Positions 45,306-58,503 of a stretch of 64,000 bases of DNA are shown in pieces (position 1 is the first letter of the stretch; the number at the start of each line of letters is the position of its first letter). Position numbers and translations under genes: made by a program. The notes beneath the pieces were generated by a model. It was not told the origin of the DNA, did not search any database, and worked only from the letters and a program-made list of their open reading frames with translations. The stretch comes from Patiria miniata (lineage: Eukaryota > Echinodermata > Asteroidea > Valvatida > Asterinidae), in contig NW_024037058.1 of assembly GCF_015706575.1 (NCBI RefSeq), positions 6,821,806-6,885,805 of the forward strand, in the 5' to 3' direction.

Positions 45306-46672
45306 TACATATACATTCAATTTGGGTAAATGATTGTATTTTCAGAGCTAGCTAATGTCGTCATCATTTTACTTGTTTGTTATTATGTTTCTACCAATAA
45401 TAATCCCAGATTCTGACTTGGATCTAGGCCAAGAAAGTGGTGTGACTGTCTTACTCAGTGAGACCTTACATTAATTACCTTACAGTGAGCAATTTCATTT
45501 AAAAAAAGTGTGCAGCAAACCTTGCACATTTCTTTTCTTGTAATTTAAGCCAAAACCCCCCAATTTTTTTGGCAATTTCTAAAATCAAGGGAAATCGCTC
45601 ATTGTCTTAAAATCCTGTTGGCGTATTCTACATTTCAACTTGGATCCAAGGCTAGTTGAATTTAGACATTTAGTTTGGCAAATCAAAGAGACCGATCTCA
45701 ATTTACAGAGGAGCTTAGAATGTTTACAGAACACCGTCTGAAAATACTGTCGGAACTTTTATTTGTGAAACGTTTGCATTCCTCTCATTTTAAAGTGAAA
45801 TAAAGCAACTACCATCATGACTTAGCAACTTTAGTAAGGACAAGTCAACCTGGATAATTGGACAACATATGGGTTATCAACCTTCTTAATCCTTTACTTC
45901 CTAAAAACCAGAAGAGTTTGCCATTTCATACAGTGTGAGAGACAATGGTTTTCGTAAGAGCATATAACTTGTTGTTTCTAAAGAATTAATCATTTTATCC
46001 CCATGTACATTTTCATGTATAAATCATTAATCAGATTTTCAGGATGGAAAACTTTTGTCTTCACATTGTTTTTTATTATTAGACTGACTTAATCATGTAT
46101 CCCAGGCTTCATTCCTTGAGCAAACGTTAATAAATTAGATATCCACAAAATTAATGCCTGAAATGTGTACTGCTGGCCTAGTCTATGACATCATTAATGA
46201 CAGTTGAATTTGTAGGAACAGGGGTGTAACCATTTGTCATGATATGTATTGGACACTTTTATCACAATATGGTCACAAGTAGTATAGTGAAATAATAAAA
46301 CAATACCTAAAATTGGAAACATTTATTCCTGCTCCAAGTTTCCATGTACATGTACATTGCCAGTCAGAATCATGCTTCCCTTAATGCAAAACAATCAAAA
46401 ACACGAAACAATTGAGGGTATTTTATATCCACATATGTTGATATGATGGCCTTTTTTAAACTACGTTTTAAGTTAATGACAATCCAAACCCCACCCCCCC
46501 CCCCCACTTTTGCTTAATGATATTTAATAAATTTTAAAAATTAATCCTATCCCCTTTTTGCAGGGAATTATTATGCAAAGTGGCCATTTCGTTGTGTTCC
46601 TTGATTAGTAGTAGCATCAACTTATTTTGGTGCATTTAATTCTTTTTTTTTTCAGAACCCATGAACTAGCAG
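45306..46672. other. Intergenic, nothing assignable
   Basis: AT-rich, with poly-C near 46,494. No coding exon was recognised; the N-terminal part of the partner gene below was sought here without success. Confidence 0.4.
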
Positions 46673-47003
46673 GAAAACTGCTGATCAGGATGATTCCGGT
46701 CCCCCATCAAAGAAGAGGAAGGTGAAACCGAGTCGAATGGAAGAGGCATTCAGCAGTGCGTTGCACTCGTTCAATTCTCAGCAAGATGCAACAATGAAAA
46801 ATCTGTTGTTGTGGGAGGAAAAGCAGGCAGAAAAAGAGCGGGACAGAGAAGACAGAAGAAGACAGGAGGAACGACAGCATGAAATGCAGTTGTTCAGAAT
46901 GATGGGCCAAATGATGGCTCAATTTGGCCGGGGACAGAATCAGCCGCAACACGATGGTTCTATCCACTTCGAAGACAACGGGACCAGTTTTATGAGACTG
47001 TAA
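46673..47003 (+). CDS. C-terminal exon of a Harbinger partner-type protein
   Basis: The open frame follows an acceptor (AGCAG at 46,668-46,672, with a poly-T tract upstream) and ends with TAA. It reads a nuclear-localisation-like SKKRKVKPSR followed by an acidic and basic helix (WEEKQAEKERDREDRRRQEERQ) and QLFRMMGQMMAQF. This tail is typical of the Myb/SANT- or MADF-like DNA-binding proteins encoded beside PIF/Harbinger transposases, which help the transposase enter the nucleus and bind its ends. The DNA-binding N-terminus was not found, so the gene is partial or has a distant exon. Confidence 0.5.
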
Positions 47004-47019
47004 CTGTACTGTGCCTCTT

Positions 47020-47190
47020 TAAAGGCAATATGCAAACATTTACAAACATCCAAAAAAGAAAATTATCATGAAATACCTCACTATATAGTATGTAAACTAA
47101 AGTCTCAATTCTCAAACATTCTGTAAAATAATAGTACCTGGTTTGCAGACATTTTGAAGAAAGGTATAATTTTTGTATCAATTTTCAACA
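47020..47190. repeat. Dispersed repeat after partner exon
   Basis: Similar to 40,200-40,380. Likely the 3' non-coding tail of the transposon gene. Confidence 0.45.
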
Positions 47191-49186
47191 ATGATGAACA
47201 ACTTTTTTGCAAGTGTTTTGCCACTAACAACAGTATTGTCATGTGTATGTAACAAATTGATGCTGCCATTGCCATCAATGCTTGCCTCAAAATCACCAAA
47301 CCTTTATTTGCTATTAACTTATTATGAACATCTGCAATACAGTATAGCACGGTGAATAATTTTCCATTTATGTAAACAACTACTACGGGTACTGCATTAA
47401 GTATTATTGTAAAATTCATCTCATTTCAAAATTCTAGCATTGCCATTAAACCTTGCCCCACACTGGGATGTACATCAAGTGTAATACATGATTTGTTATC
47501 ACATTATTAGTTTTATGGGTGAAGCTTTTTTTCTGTAGCCACATTTTCCATTTTAGTTTTATTTTCCAGAAAACACAAGTAAAAATTTAAAAAAGTGCAA
47601 TTTCCATAAAGTGCCATGTAACTAGTCAGAATCTTGATGCATCAAAACTCAAGTAGATTTGCTATTGATTGAGAACCCTTCACCTGGAGTGCAGAGTTAA
47701 GTCATCCTCATACAATTTATTAATTTTTTTATCATACTTTATAAACTTCTTTTTGTTTTTAGCTGTGTTTTTGTCATAGTGGTTAGCTAGCCTTTACTAG
47801 TTTCTAATAAAGATGATTGAGAAAAAGCAGCATCAGGTTGCAACTTTCTTTCCAAGTACATATGTATTTTAATTAATGAGTAGCATGTTAATGTCAACTG
47901 CCACTTCTAGTACAAACTCATATTTTCAAAATTACAAATGTTGAAAATGCCTACATACTTTTTTCTATTTAAGTCATACAAATGCATTCAACGTAGATTA
48001 AAGAAAATCTTCATAATGGAAGTTTAAACATATTTTAAATGAAGATTTGTGCAGTTAGTATTACCAAGAAGATATTGATACTTATGTCTAGCTTAGAGTA
48101 ATTATTGTGTAAAATCGTTTTTATGTTACTCCATACATTGTTTTCATGTACCGAACATTTCAATTCTAGTTACTAGCAATCCATGCAATTATTCTGCATT
48201 ACCAGTAATAAACAAAGTTTGAAAACGACATGTGTGTGTCAACATAGTGTTAAAAATAAACTTATGCAACCTTTAAATGTTTATAAATTAAAGTGAAAAA
48301 GGTTTGGGGCTGTAGAAACGATGCAAAATTAATACACGCCGTTGCTCCATCAACTTTTTGACTGCTACTTTTTTCAACTACATGTATACACATAACCCAA
48401 ACTATTTTGACATGAATAGCATCTGGGATGTACATGTTTATTACATCATGTCAGTGCAAAAAACATTGCTACTGCCAAATTTGTCAAAATTCAGCTTTTT
48501 GTGTATTCATTAAGATTTATCCATAGATTGAATATAAAAATGAAAAATAGGACAAGTTTCATCGAAAGTAAATTCATTTAAGTCATAAGGCGGTATTTTG
48601 ATTTATTACAAGCATGGGCATGCAAACAAAAACGTATCTCAGCGCATTTATATGAAAACTGCCACACAGTTGTTCTCGAGAGTCATCAAAATTATAGTAT
48701 ACTGGTGTGACACTATTATGTTTTCTTGGAACCTAATTATCAAAATTACAAAAATAAGACAAGGTAATTTCTATTTTGTAATTATGAAGTTTGTGGAAAT
48801 TGGAAATAAACGAACAATTAAACTGGAAACTATTTGTAAACAGAATAAGGTGCTACTGAGAGTTGTTAACATTTTTGAGTTGGAAAAGCAAAATACCAAG
48901 CATGCTATTCTATTCTGAGGTGTTTTCAGGAATGTAGTAAGAAAATATTTCGCTACTCATCCGATTCAAGCCAAAAATGCTTAAGTAGGTGAATATTGGA
49001 TATGTTTCTTAATTAATAAATCATCTTCATTGAGTTACTTTATCTTTTATTTTAATGAACCACAAAAGATAATCAAGCCATCGCATGATCGCAAACATAT
49101 TCATGCTTTTTCTCACAAAGACTGAAAATCGCGTTCCAACGTTTTTGCAACAACACATCTACATGAGTACAAACTTGGTGGTTTCA
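47191..49186. other. AT-rich, nothing assignable
   Basis: No credible gene. A 106-residue ORF at 48,598 is composition-driven and matches nothing I know. Confidence 0.45.
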
Positions 49187-51634
49187 CTACAGGGGATTTG
49201 CACACACGTGCTGTTTGAGAGCATTTCTAATTTCTTCGGCATCATTCATGTGGTTAGCTTCGTCTTGGTTTGGCTGATTCGTCAGACCTTCGGCCACATC
49301 CACTAGCAGAGCCTCGTCAAACCCTTCTCCTGCAGTTTCACAAAGATTGTGCAGAGTACAAACTGCCATGACAAGGTTGGGTATGTTCTTCAGGTCAGTG
49401 TCATTTCTCTTCATAAGAATACGCCATCTCCCTTTGAGCCTTCCATAGGTATTCTCGGTGACCATTCTGGCCCTGCTCAGTCGGTAGTTGAATGTTTTCA
49501 TGTCTCTGGTCAGTGCGCCATTGTCAAGATAGGGCTTCATAACCCATGGCAGGAGTGGATACGCAGAGTCTGCTAGAATAACGATTGGTACTACAACACC
49601 CTCAATCATTCTAGTGGTAGGCGGAAATAACTGACCCGCCTCTCCTAACTGGAAGATGCTAGAGTTTGCAAAAACACGTGTATCATGCACACTCCCAGGA
49701 AAACCAAAGTTCACATTCATAAAGCGATATTGGTGATCGATCATGCCCTGTAGAACTACTGAGAACCAGCCTTTACGATTGTAGAAATCGGTCTTGAATC
49801 CCCGTGGCAGGACTGGGAGGTGTGTTCCATCGATCGCCCCACCGCACTGTGGGAATCCCCACCGTGTTTCGAAACCATTTACGATTTGTTGGAGGGCTTC
49901 ACCTTTCGGAAGGCGGATTAATTTCGGAGTCAAAACTGACACGATTGCTTGGCATGTTTGATGAACGATGTTGCACACTGTTGATATTCCAACTCCAAAT
50001 AGCTGGGCAATGGTACGGTACTCCACATTTGTGGCTAATCGCCACAAGGTAATGGCAATTCTTTTACGCACTCCTATAGCCTTGCGAAGATGGGTGTCTG
50101 CCTTTTCTATTTCAGGACGAAGCTGTTCACACAGGTAACTGAAAGTGGCCCGTCTCATCCGAAAGTGGCGTATCCAGTCGTCATCTTCAAATACCTTAAG
50201 GAGATCATGTGATATAGAAAAGGAAACATTACAATCTAAAAGACACCCCCCTTTTTTGTATCATGAATGAAAATAATGTAGTATCCTTAGGCATTTCTTC
50301 ACCATATTTATCTTATTGTGATGGATATCAACAAATAAGTTGAAAGACTACAGTCGAACACCTTTCTAACAAGGTCCTTGAGACTTACAGAATTACCTTG
50401 TTATAACAGGTATCGTGTAATAACTGTGATGGAAAACAAAGAAAAACAAAGACTTGGGACCTAAAATTTTGCTTGTTATAAGCAGGATGTTGTATTAACA
50501 GAGCTCTTCCTATCAGGGTTCGACTGTATTTCAAACAAATTTCTCAAATTAAAATTTTGTTCGATACAATGATAATGATTTTTATAAAATCTTATTTTGC
50601 ATTTATCAATTTCTTTGAAAAACATCAAATTTGAAAATGTCAAGGGCCTGTATTATGTGTGGCTAAGAATGGACAGTTTGTGTCTAAATATGCTGCATTA
50701 AGCTTTTTCCCCAGTTTTAAAAAGTGTTTAAAACAAAATAGGTAGGAAAAAATAAACACAAATTTACTGAAATTGCAAAAAGTCAATCCTTTCATTTGAC
50801 AATCTATGGCATTAGGCCTACATAAATTGCGTTGAATTAAAATATTTCATAAGCAAATTAAAAAACAAATTAGAGGAAAAGGCTAAATCCTAACCTAATA
50901 CCTTGATTTTCATGGTTCCTTGTTATTGTTAATTTACCCACCAAAGTGGAAGGCATGCACAAAATTTGACAAATACAAATTAGGCCTACATAAAAATTAT
51001 AAATAAGGCATAGGTAAAGTAAGCAGTGTCAAATTAAGGGACAAATTTCACCACAAACTGAAACAACATCGGAAAGTCCTAATTTGGGGTGGACCGTGAA
51101 AGAGAGTGGAATGCTTGTGCTCTAAGAACAACACCATCAGGCATCAATGGCATCATGTCCATGCCATCATCATGCACATGCCATCATTTCACAGATTTTG
51201 TGTGGGAGTAGCCTACTGCCCAGTTTGGTTTTCACTTTCAGCACCACTTCAATGCGTGGCCATGGAAAAAAGGGCCAGACATTCAGTACATTCCTTCTTC
51301 CGAAACTCCGAAGATTCCAGATTAAAATACTCCCTTGACATTATTTACAATTCCCCACCTGATTCGCAATATGCTGCCACCAATGATCACTTTTCACTGT
51401 TGACCAAACGCCTCGGTTCACGACGGTATTGCCCGCCACCATCCCCATCACAAACACCAGTCGATCATGAGACAATCGTGCCCTGACTATTCTACGAAAC
51501 CGTCTCCGACGATGCAGCATACTATGCCGAGTCTGAGTTTGTACAACACCAGCTTTTTTTCTCTTCTGAATGCACAAAAACATGTACATAAGTAGAAAGA
51601 GCGAGTCGTCGGTCGAGTTGTTGGGCGCAGCCAT
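49187..51634 (-). CDS. PIF/Harbinger (HARBI1-like) transposase, two exons
   Basis: Exon 1 is 51,634-51,359 (ATG in ATGGCTGCGCCC, donor CAG|GTGGGG) and exon 2 is 50,194-49,187 (acceptor CTTAAG). They join in phase as HIANQ|VFEDDDW to give 427 residues without a stop. A helix-turn-helix region (RKRIAITLWRLATN...IAQLFGVGISTVC) precedes the DDE nuclease: D214 (GAIDGTH), D301 (LADSAYPLLPW) and E339 (TENTYGRLKGRW). All catalytic residues are present. It cuts and pastes its own element, normally with a Myb/MADF-like partner, seen here only as a C-terminal exon. A domesticated HARBI1-type gene is an alternative, but the terminal-repeat-like right end favours a recent transposon. Confidence 0.88.
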
Positions 51635-51912
51635 GTTGAAATGTGTCGTATACATCCGGCCGCTTCGCAATTCGCGCGTCGCAAGGCATTGTGGCATTGT
51701 GCAAAATGTGATCCGTGTTGAGAAATCGCAGTGTGAATGCACACAGGCCGTAGCCGGATTGAACGTTACACGGTTCACGTAGCGGGCGTTCCCGTAAAGA
51801 GCAGTGTGAACGTTGCGTCTCTCCGATCCGTGTTGAAAAGAACTCGGGCCGAACCGGGTTGGATCCGGGTAGGTTTCAACACGGTTCGAAACGGAGATAG
51901 TGTGAAAAGGCC
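51635..51912. other. Putative right terminal region of the Harbinger element
   Basis: GC-rich, with repeated 'gtgtgaac' and 'ccgtgttgaaa' motifs and several short inverted repeats. It ends where the TRIM upstream unit begins. Confidence 0.5.
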
Positions 51913-52191
51913 TATAGTGAGTGTCATGCATACATTTGTATAAATTCCCTTTGCTACATAAATTTCATACAAATGTACAAACATGTACATGTATAGGCCT
52001 ACAGTTCAACATATTACATACGTGTTAAATTCACATTTCCGCTTCAGTGTAACACAGTGACTGGAACAGGCCCTTGGTAAATCTATTGTTACCAGAAACT
52101 GGGCCTTTGGAAGGGTTCACAAAATAACAAGACCTGTTGACTAGGCAATGCAAGTTCAACTGTGTGACCTGTGATCCATTGCAGTCTGGTG

Positions 52192-52344
52192 TATTTATAG
52201 AATTGGGAATTTACAGGCAGTGAGCAATGCCACACCCAACAGACGTTCAAGTCAATCCAGAGAGTGAGAATCCACCAACTATTCTACCAGTTTCTTCATC
52301 AAACTGCCAAATTGATTGCAGAAATATCTTCAGACATCATTCAG
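52192..52344 (+). promoter_or_regulatory. TRIM-5 TATA-like box and non-coding exon 1
   Basis: TATTTATA at 52,192-52,199; donor CAG|GTATGT after 52,344. The conserved upstream homology begins at about 51,915, right after the transposon end, so only about 280 bases of original upstream sequence remain. Confidence 0.55.
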
Positions 52345-53155
52345 GTATGTTTAGTTGAGAATAAGCTTGACAAATGTAACCACAATTGGCATAGGAATCT
52401 GTGCAGACATTTGACTACCAATTTGTACGGTACTTCAGAATCCTTCTCTGATGCACTATGAACAGTGTGTTTAATCAACCAGTCTGAAGAAGTTCATGAA
52501 AGCACGAAATGCAGAAAACTGAATTCATGCACATGCACCTACCAACCACGCTATCAATGAATAAGTCCTATTTTTCAGTTCACATACGTAAACAAATAAC
52601 ACTTTAAGCCACATTTTTTATATTTTGGATTACAGATCCACTGATTAAAAAAAAAAAAAAACTTTGCCAATGGAAATTTTTTTTTTTACAATGTTAAGCC
52701 AATTTTTCATTTTATATTTCCACCAAACATGACATAAAGGAATTTGCATTGTTGAAAAAGATTAGAGTATGAAATTTACCATTTACAATATCACTACACA
52801 GCCTGATGAAAACCGTCAGTTTCTCTATTAAAAGTTTCTCCATCCACACAATGTCCGCGTTTTTCTTGAAATACAGCAGGCACATTGGCAACTTCCGTGG
52901 CTACAATGTAGCAAAACTGTGCCTAGTGAAGCAGATATTGCGTGTTTATCCTGATCGCAACCCGTTCAAGATCAGACGACTTCTGTATATTTTTCTCTTC
53001 ATATTTTTTTAGAAGAATCATGATTTGGAATTTCACTATCAAGTTTGCACAGGGGCAGGTTTGTAACCTATAAATGCCTATTACAACCATATCATCATTT
53101 GAAGTTTGAATACATGTAAATCCTAAAGCTTTCAATAAATGTGCTTCATTTTCAG
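52345..53155 (+). other. Inferred TRIM-5 5'-UTR intron
   Basis: 811 bases, collinear with the TRIM-1 and TRIM-6 introns except for small deletions around 52,910-53,060. Ends TTTTCAG at 53,155. Confidence 0.5.
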
Positions 53156-53200
53156 GTAAAACGACTATCTACCCCTATCACATCAAACTAAACAGTGAAG

Positions 53201-55183
53201 ATGGCATCTAATGTTACAGTGCAATCAGTGTTGGAGAAGATTAGTGTGGATCATCTGGAATGCTCCATCTGCACCAACCGTTTCAGGCAGCCCAAACTGC
53301 TGGACTGTTTGCATAGTTTTTGCCTACAATGCCTCCAAGAGCTCAGACAGAGCCAAGATCCTAGTGGTAAAAAGCTGACATGTCCTCTGTGCAGACGTGA
53401 AACCATGTTGAAAGGGTCTGGGGTTGCTGATCTCCCGAATAACTTTGCATTCCGTGCCTTGGTGGAGGAAGTTACAATGCAGGAAAAGCTACTGGAAGGT
53501 CAAGGGTCAGAGATCAAATGTCAAGCCTGTGATGAGGAAAATCAGGCAATTTCACGATGCATTGACTGCGATCATTTCCTCTGTAAAGAATGTCAAAAGG
53601 CACATGGGCGCATGACTTTGATGATGAAATCTCACAAAATCTACACATTGGCTCAATTTCGATCAGGAGAGATAGTCTATAAGAGTAAATTAAGAGGCGA
53701 AGTTCCAAAATGTTGCAAGCATCCAGATCAGAATCTGAATGTCTACTGCAACTCATGTGAGAAAGTCATATGCACAACTTGTTCTGTACTTGATCATGCA
53801 AAACACTCACTCACTGGATTACCTGAGGCAGTAGAGAAATGTAAGAAGAAGGTCACAGAAATGGTCCAAAACAGTGAGAGAAGAAAAAAAAAATTGAGCA
53901 CCACAATCGAGGAGACATGCAAATTTCGCAATGAGCTGGACACCATGTTTGCCAACTCCAAAAAGAAACTTTCCAAAAAGGCTCAACAGGAGATTACAAA
54001 GGTCAAACAGGAGGTTGCAAAGATCCAAAAGGAAGAACACAAATTGATGAAAAAGATGGACAGGATCTATCAAGAAAGAGTAACAACGTTTGAAGCTGCT
54101 CAAGCTAAGAACAAAAAAGAGGTGACACAGACACAGCACAAGTTGGAGGAAGTAAAACAACTCATGAATCAAGCAAGTTGCTATGAGATTCTTGAACTTC
54201 AACAGAAGCTCTTGCATAACCTCAGTGAATTGACAGGGAAACAGCCAGAGCAAGTTGCTGACAAGTTGACCTTCATGGACTTTGAAGAAGGTGAGAGGTC
54301 ACTTGGGAGACTCATTCTGGAGGAAGAGTCAAAGGCTGCAGCACAACAATCACCAAGACCTGGAAGATCATGTGTGAAGGAGAAATGGGAACTAAAGACT
54401 GAAATGAAGATTACTGAATTAAGTGCAGTTTCATCCGTATCACTGATTGCAGCACCCTCCAACAATAAATTACTTGCACTATCCAAAACACTTCTTGTAA
54501 AAAGTGAAAAACTATTCATAGTATCACTGACCAATAGTCAACGTGGACCACCTCCTATCCCACAAAGGCTACAAATCAATGGCCTCACTGATGTAAGATG
54601 CATTGCAGTGAGCAAGGATGACAACCTCCGAGTTCTAGATGGTCCAGTAGTCAAAGTCTTCAACAAGCAACATCAGCTCCTCCATCAGTTCACACCAGGT
54701 GGAGGGTCAGACAGCCAACCAACATGTCTTGCAGTGGATGACAGCAATCTGATAGCAGTGGGTTATAAAGACCAGAAGGAGATATCTCTACACAACCCAG
54801 ATGGATCCCTCATCAGGAGACTGCCTGCTCCAATGATTGGAGATTATCTGACAATGCACAATCACCACCTTATCTACACAAACTATGGCAACAAAAGGTT
54901 GGTATGTGTAGACTACTATGGTGTCAGTGTATTCTCAGTAGACATGACCAGCAACATACAGGGGGGTTGGTACCCTAATGGTGTGTGCTGTGACAGTGAT
55001 GACAGCATCTATGTTGCTGTGTTGGGACATCCAACAGGTGATATTCTGCATTACAGTCCTGATGGCAAGTACATTGGATGGGTGATCAAGGGATGTGGTT
55101 ATCCACGTGACATCACATTCACATCAGGTGGTGATCTGGTAGTGGCTGCAAGATGGTCTGTAAAGGTCTATCACCGTGTGTGA
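53201..55183 (+). CDS. TRIM-5: RING/B-box/coiled-coil/beta-propeller protein
   Basis: 660 residues with the full RBCC-propeller layout. The RING reads CPLCRRET. The coiled coil has two heptads (EITKVKQ EVAKIQK) and a very basic RRKKKLS stretch. The first blade (SAVSSVSLIAAPSNNKLLALSKTLLV) is unique in sequence but carries the TLL..SK type expansion also seen in TRIM-4. Near the C-terminus a usually conserved Gly in the AAG.SVKVYHRV motif is Arg (AARWSV). Start as in the paralogs, ATG 45 bases after the acceptor. Otherwise intact; E3 activity is inferred from the RING. Confidence 0.92.
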   Translation: MASNVTVQSVLEKISVDHLECSICTNRFRQPKLLDCLHSFCLQCLQELRQSQDPSGKKLTCPLCRRETMLKGSGVADLPNNFAFRALVEEVTMQEKLLEGQGSEIKCQACDEENQAISRCIDCDHFLCKECQKAHGRMTLMMKSHKIYTLAQFRSGEIVYKSKLRGEVPKCCKHPDQNLNVYCNSCEKVICTTCSVLDHAKHSLTGLPEAVEKCKKKVTEMVQNSERRKKKLSTTIEETCKFRNELDTMFANSKKKLSKKAQQEITKVKQEVAKIQKEEHKLMKKMDRIYQERVTTFEAAQAKNKKEVTQTQHKLEEVKQLMNQASCYEILELQQKLLHNLSELTGKQPEQVADKLTFMDFEEGERSLGRLILEEESKAAAQQSPRPGRSCVKEKWELKTEMKITELSAVSSVSLIAAPSNNKLLALSKTLLVKSEKLFIVSLTNSQRGPPPIPQRLQINGLTDVRCIAVSKDDNLRVLDGPVVKVFNKQHQLLHQFTPGGGSDSQPTCLAVDDSNLIAVGYKDQKEISLHNPDGSLIRRLPAPMIGDYLTMHNHHLIYTNYGNKRLVCVDYYGVSVFSVDMTSNIQGGWYPNGVCCDSDDSIYVAVLGHPTGDILHYSPDGKYIGWVIKGCGYPRDITFTSGGDLVVAARWSVKVYHRV

Positions 55184-57500
55184 GGACAGATTAATGAAAC
55201 TGGGGCTATCCAGGGTATCTACCAACCACTTCCATTAGACATTGAACATCATAAGCACTGGAAAAGAACCTTAAAATTCATTCCCGTGAACAACATTCTA
55301 CAACACTGTATATTTGGTTTATTTCTCTGTATGTGTTGACTCTAATACCTCAACCACTTCCCCTTTGGAAAATCTTGCACTTCACATTCTTGCATTGTCA
55401 CATTGTTTGCAAATATGGCAGAGTGCACATTTAAAAAATATTACCCACGAGAGGGAAAGTATTACCATGAGAGGCAATTCAATTTTCTCAGATTCATCTC
55501 AGCAAATGCAAAGTCAATGCATGATGTGCTTTCCAAGTATAAGATATAATCCTACTTCTGTATAAAATGTAAACATTTCCTTAAATTTTTTATTCGATTT
55601 TTCACTTATTGGAAAAATTGTTGAGATTATATGAATGAAATTTATTTTTGAATGAGAAAGACTTGCACCTACATGTCAATGAGACAAAAGTAAATACTCA
55701 AAAGCAACTGGATGAAATATGTGTGATTTTGAACTAAAGCGATAGTTTAAAAGTAAATCATATGCAATCCCTTGGTTGTCTCTTTCACAGTGCTTTCTGA
55801 GTGCCTCATCAAATTAATATTAGTTTCATTACATTTACAACCAAGTTGAAAATGAAAACTTTGTGCATTCTACTGCAATGATACATGGATGTTTGTAAAT
55901 GTGGTCGGTATGATGGATGTACATTTGTAAATTGAATTTTTTTTTTGCCTTTCTCAAATGTGATTTTTTAAATACTACAATAGAAGGATGCATTAGAACA
56001 TTCTATGAATTTGGGGTTCACTTTTTCCTGTCCCTATACGTCTGGCATCTACGATTTTGTAATTGAAGATGCACTCCTTTATGTGTGTATTCTTCCTCCA
56101 AGAATGCTTGTGTGAATCAAATAACCTATCCAACAAATATTAATTAGTTTGAAGTCATTTTTAATGCCACTTGAATGGCAAACGATAATTTAGGAGGTTA
56201 CAGGGACAAAACAAATGTCCGACTTTGAACCCTAAATGTATAGAATGACCTACTTGTGGGAGGTTCCATATCATTACAATAATAGTTTAGTTTATTCCCT
56301 AATTGATCGAGGCTTTTTAAAAAAAAATAAGTATTGGTTTGCTACATGCTGATAGACCAAGTAGTCTAAATGAAGCAATCAGCATTTGCTTTAATTACAG
56401 AATATCTCTCCCAGAGAACACAGCCTCCATGACAACAAAGATCCAAAGTCTGTTATTTTACCAATCAGCATCTCACATAAGTTTCAGCTGCATTTTCCAC
56501 TGGGCATGTGTGACTCCTAGTGTAATTTGCATACATAATGAGGGCTGCCTATCTTACACCGATGATGCGACTCAAAAAGATATATTTGTATTTTATGATT
56601 CATAGACCACTTAATTTGGAAGCCGTTGTTACTGTATCACTAGTAAGTTCAATTAATGTATATTTTGTCGAAGACATTTTCAAAAACGTCTTCTGAGAAC
56701 ATAGCAACAATGATTTCATGAAACAACCATCTTTTCTCAGTTGTCTTTTGTTTACATTTAAGACCATTTTGTGTTTGACAAATACATAGTATCAGTGGTT
56801 TCCCAACATTTATACTTGTACATAATGGAAGAGGGGATTATCAAGTAATCAGATTTGTGAACACATTTTATTTTAATTTTTTTATCTCCTGATTGACCGC
56901 ATTTGAATGTTGTCAACATGCTCTCAAAATATATTGAGTACGTAACTATGATCTTAGAAAATTAGTCAGGTTTGTTGAAGTCTGGTACAGTGTATCATGA
57001 GCAATAAAGAAACCCACTAAAAAAATACTGTTTAGTCGGCTTTTAAAAGTGCTCATTTTTATCAAAACCAAACAATGTAGCCAAAAGAAATCTATTGTAT
57101 GTTTAAGATTGCCTCGTGGGGTTTCACGTTAAGTATTTTATTGCCCGTGAAAACTTCAAATGTCATGAACAAGCCAAACTCAGAATTCTTTTGGTACTTT
57201 AGCAACCGCTTGTGACAAGGGAAAAATCACCACTTGGATTTTTTTACCCGAAACGAATTGCTAACAATAGCATTTGTAGGGCATGCTAATTACAAACAAA
57301 ATGTTTAAAGTAAATATTTCTTTACATTACGCATGTCAAACAGTTAACAAGACACCTGACATCTAACAAGAGGAAGCCCCTGGATGCCAGGGCCGACATA
57401 GTATGGTTGCTGAGGGCGCAGTCAAGTTCCCGCTGCAACTATAGATAAATCATGAATATCACACACTCTATGGGAGTGTGAAACGTACGTGATCTGAAAC
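55184..57500 (+). other. TRIM-5 3' UTR and flank
   Basis: Collinear with the TRIM-2 flank after its transposons are subtracted, down to about 57,190. It provides the empty site for the 21,475 MITE near 57,100. No coding region. Confidence 0.6.
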
Positions 57501-58503
57501 TTTCTAAAGGTACCAGCAGCGATACTAGGGTTATAGGGAGGCACCTGGCGGTTCACCAATTCTTATTTTAAAGGGGGCACTGAAGGTAACTAGTTTGTCG
57601 TTTGCAATTCAAGATTTCAATGGGGGGGGGGGGAGACACATGCCCCATAGTTACACCTTTGAAAGGTACACAGATATATGGAATTCTAACATCATATCAG
57701 GTTTAACAGTCCCTTACATATTTACAATTAAACTAGTTACGAACCAATAAAGGTTTGAATGGTATCAACCCCATTTAATTGCCTAATGTTGCAGTCCACT
57801 CTTTTTTGAATAAATTGAAATGCAAAATGGTTAAGTAGGAATGAAACCTGAACACTAGTCTGAGTATCACCCATTGTATCACCCTCTCTGTCTCTGGTCC
57901 AACGTCTGATATGTCTACGCATGCAAATTAATGCGACCCTGCGCGCCAGCCATGAGTTGACATGACATCATTTCATTCTCAAATCTGGACGTAGCTGTTT
58001 ATTGGTCAATTTTGATGCCATGTTTTTGTAATACAGCAACGGACATAGAGATCCAATAAAACCCGACATTGGGTTTTAATACTGTTAACATGCACAAGTG
58101 GGCATTCACATTACACGCGTTATTTCAAATATTATGTGATGATCATTCGAAGTCACAGAACGTTTTGACACAGGCTGTTTTTTTAAACACAATTTATAAC
58201 ATAAAAGTATAGTCGTGTTATTAGATGTACATGACAAAACCAAAGACCCGATATAGAAGGTACCCACTGATGAATGGTCAGAATCTCGAGGTCAAGATGC
58301 AGTCTTGTTTTGCATAATAATCACCAAATCTCTCTTGCTGTGCAAGGAGATATTACATAAACTACCTTAGCACCTATTAATCCTACAATTTAGAACAATT
58401 CACAATGCAGTGTGAGTGTGCCGACAGGCGTTTGCCTCAAGAGGCCACTTTCCAACTTAACAGTCTTTTGAAAAGTTTACTAACTTCTACAAAATGAACT
58501 TAC
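57501..58503. other. Duplicated spacer before PTP-like exon D
   Basis: Homologous to 21,960-22,986. It starts with the small hAT-like element flanked by AAAGGTAC. No gene. Confidence 0.5.

Larger units (their letters stand above)
46673..51912. mobile_element. PIF/Harbinger-type transposon (left end unresolved)
   Basis: Minimum extent containing the partner exon (+) and transposase (-) in convergent order, as in many Harbinger elements. The right end is placed at the GTGTGAAAAGGCC / TATAGTG junction near 51,912, where TRIM-unit homology resumes. It is preceded by GC-rich sequence with an 11-base inverted repeat (51,828-51,838 and 51,874-51,884). No matching left terminal repeat was found between 43,022 and 46,670. 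Confidence 0.6.

Noticed and set aside
51341..51931. 196-residue reading of the transposase 5' exon region
   Set aside because: The part before the internal ATG at 51,634 runs into the terminal repeat region of the transposon. The splice-consistent exon is 51,634-51,359.
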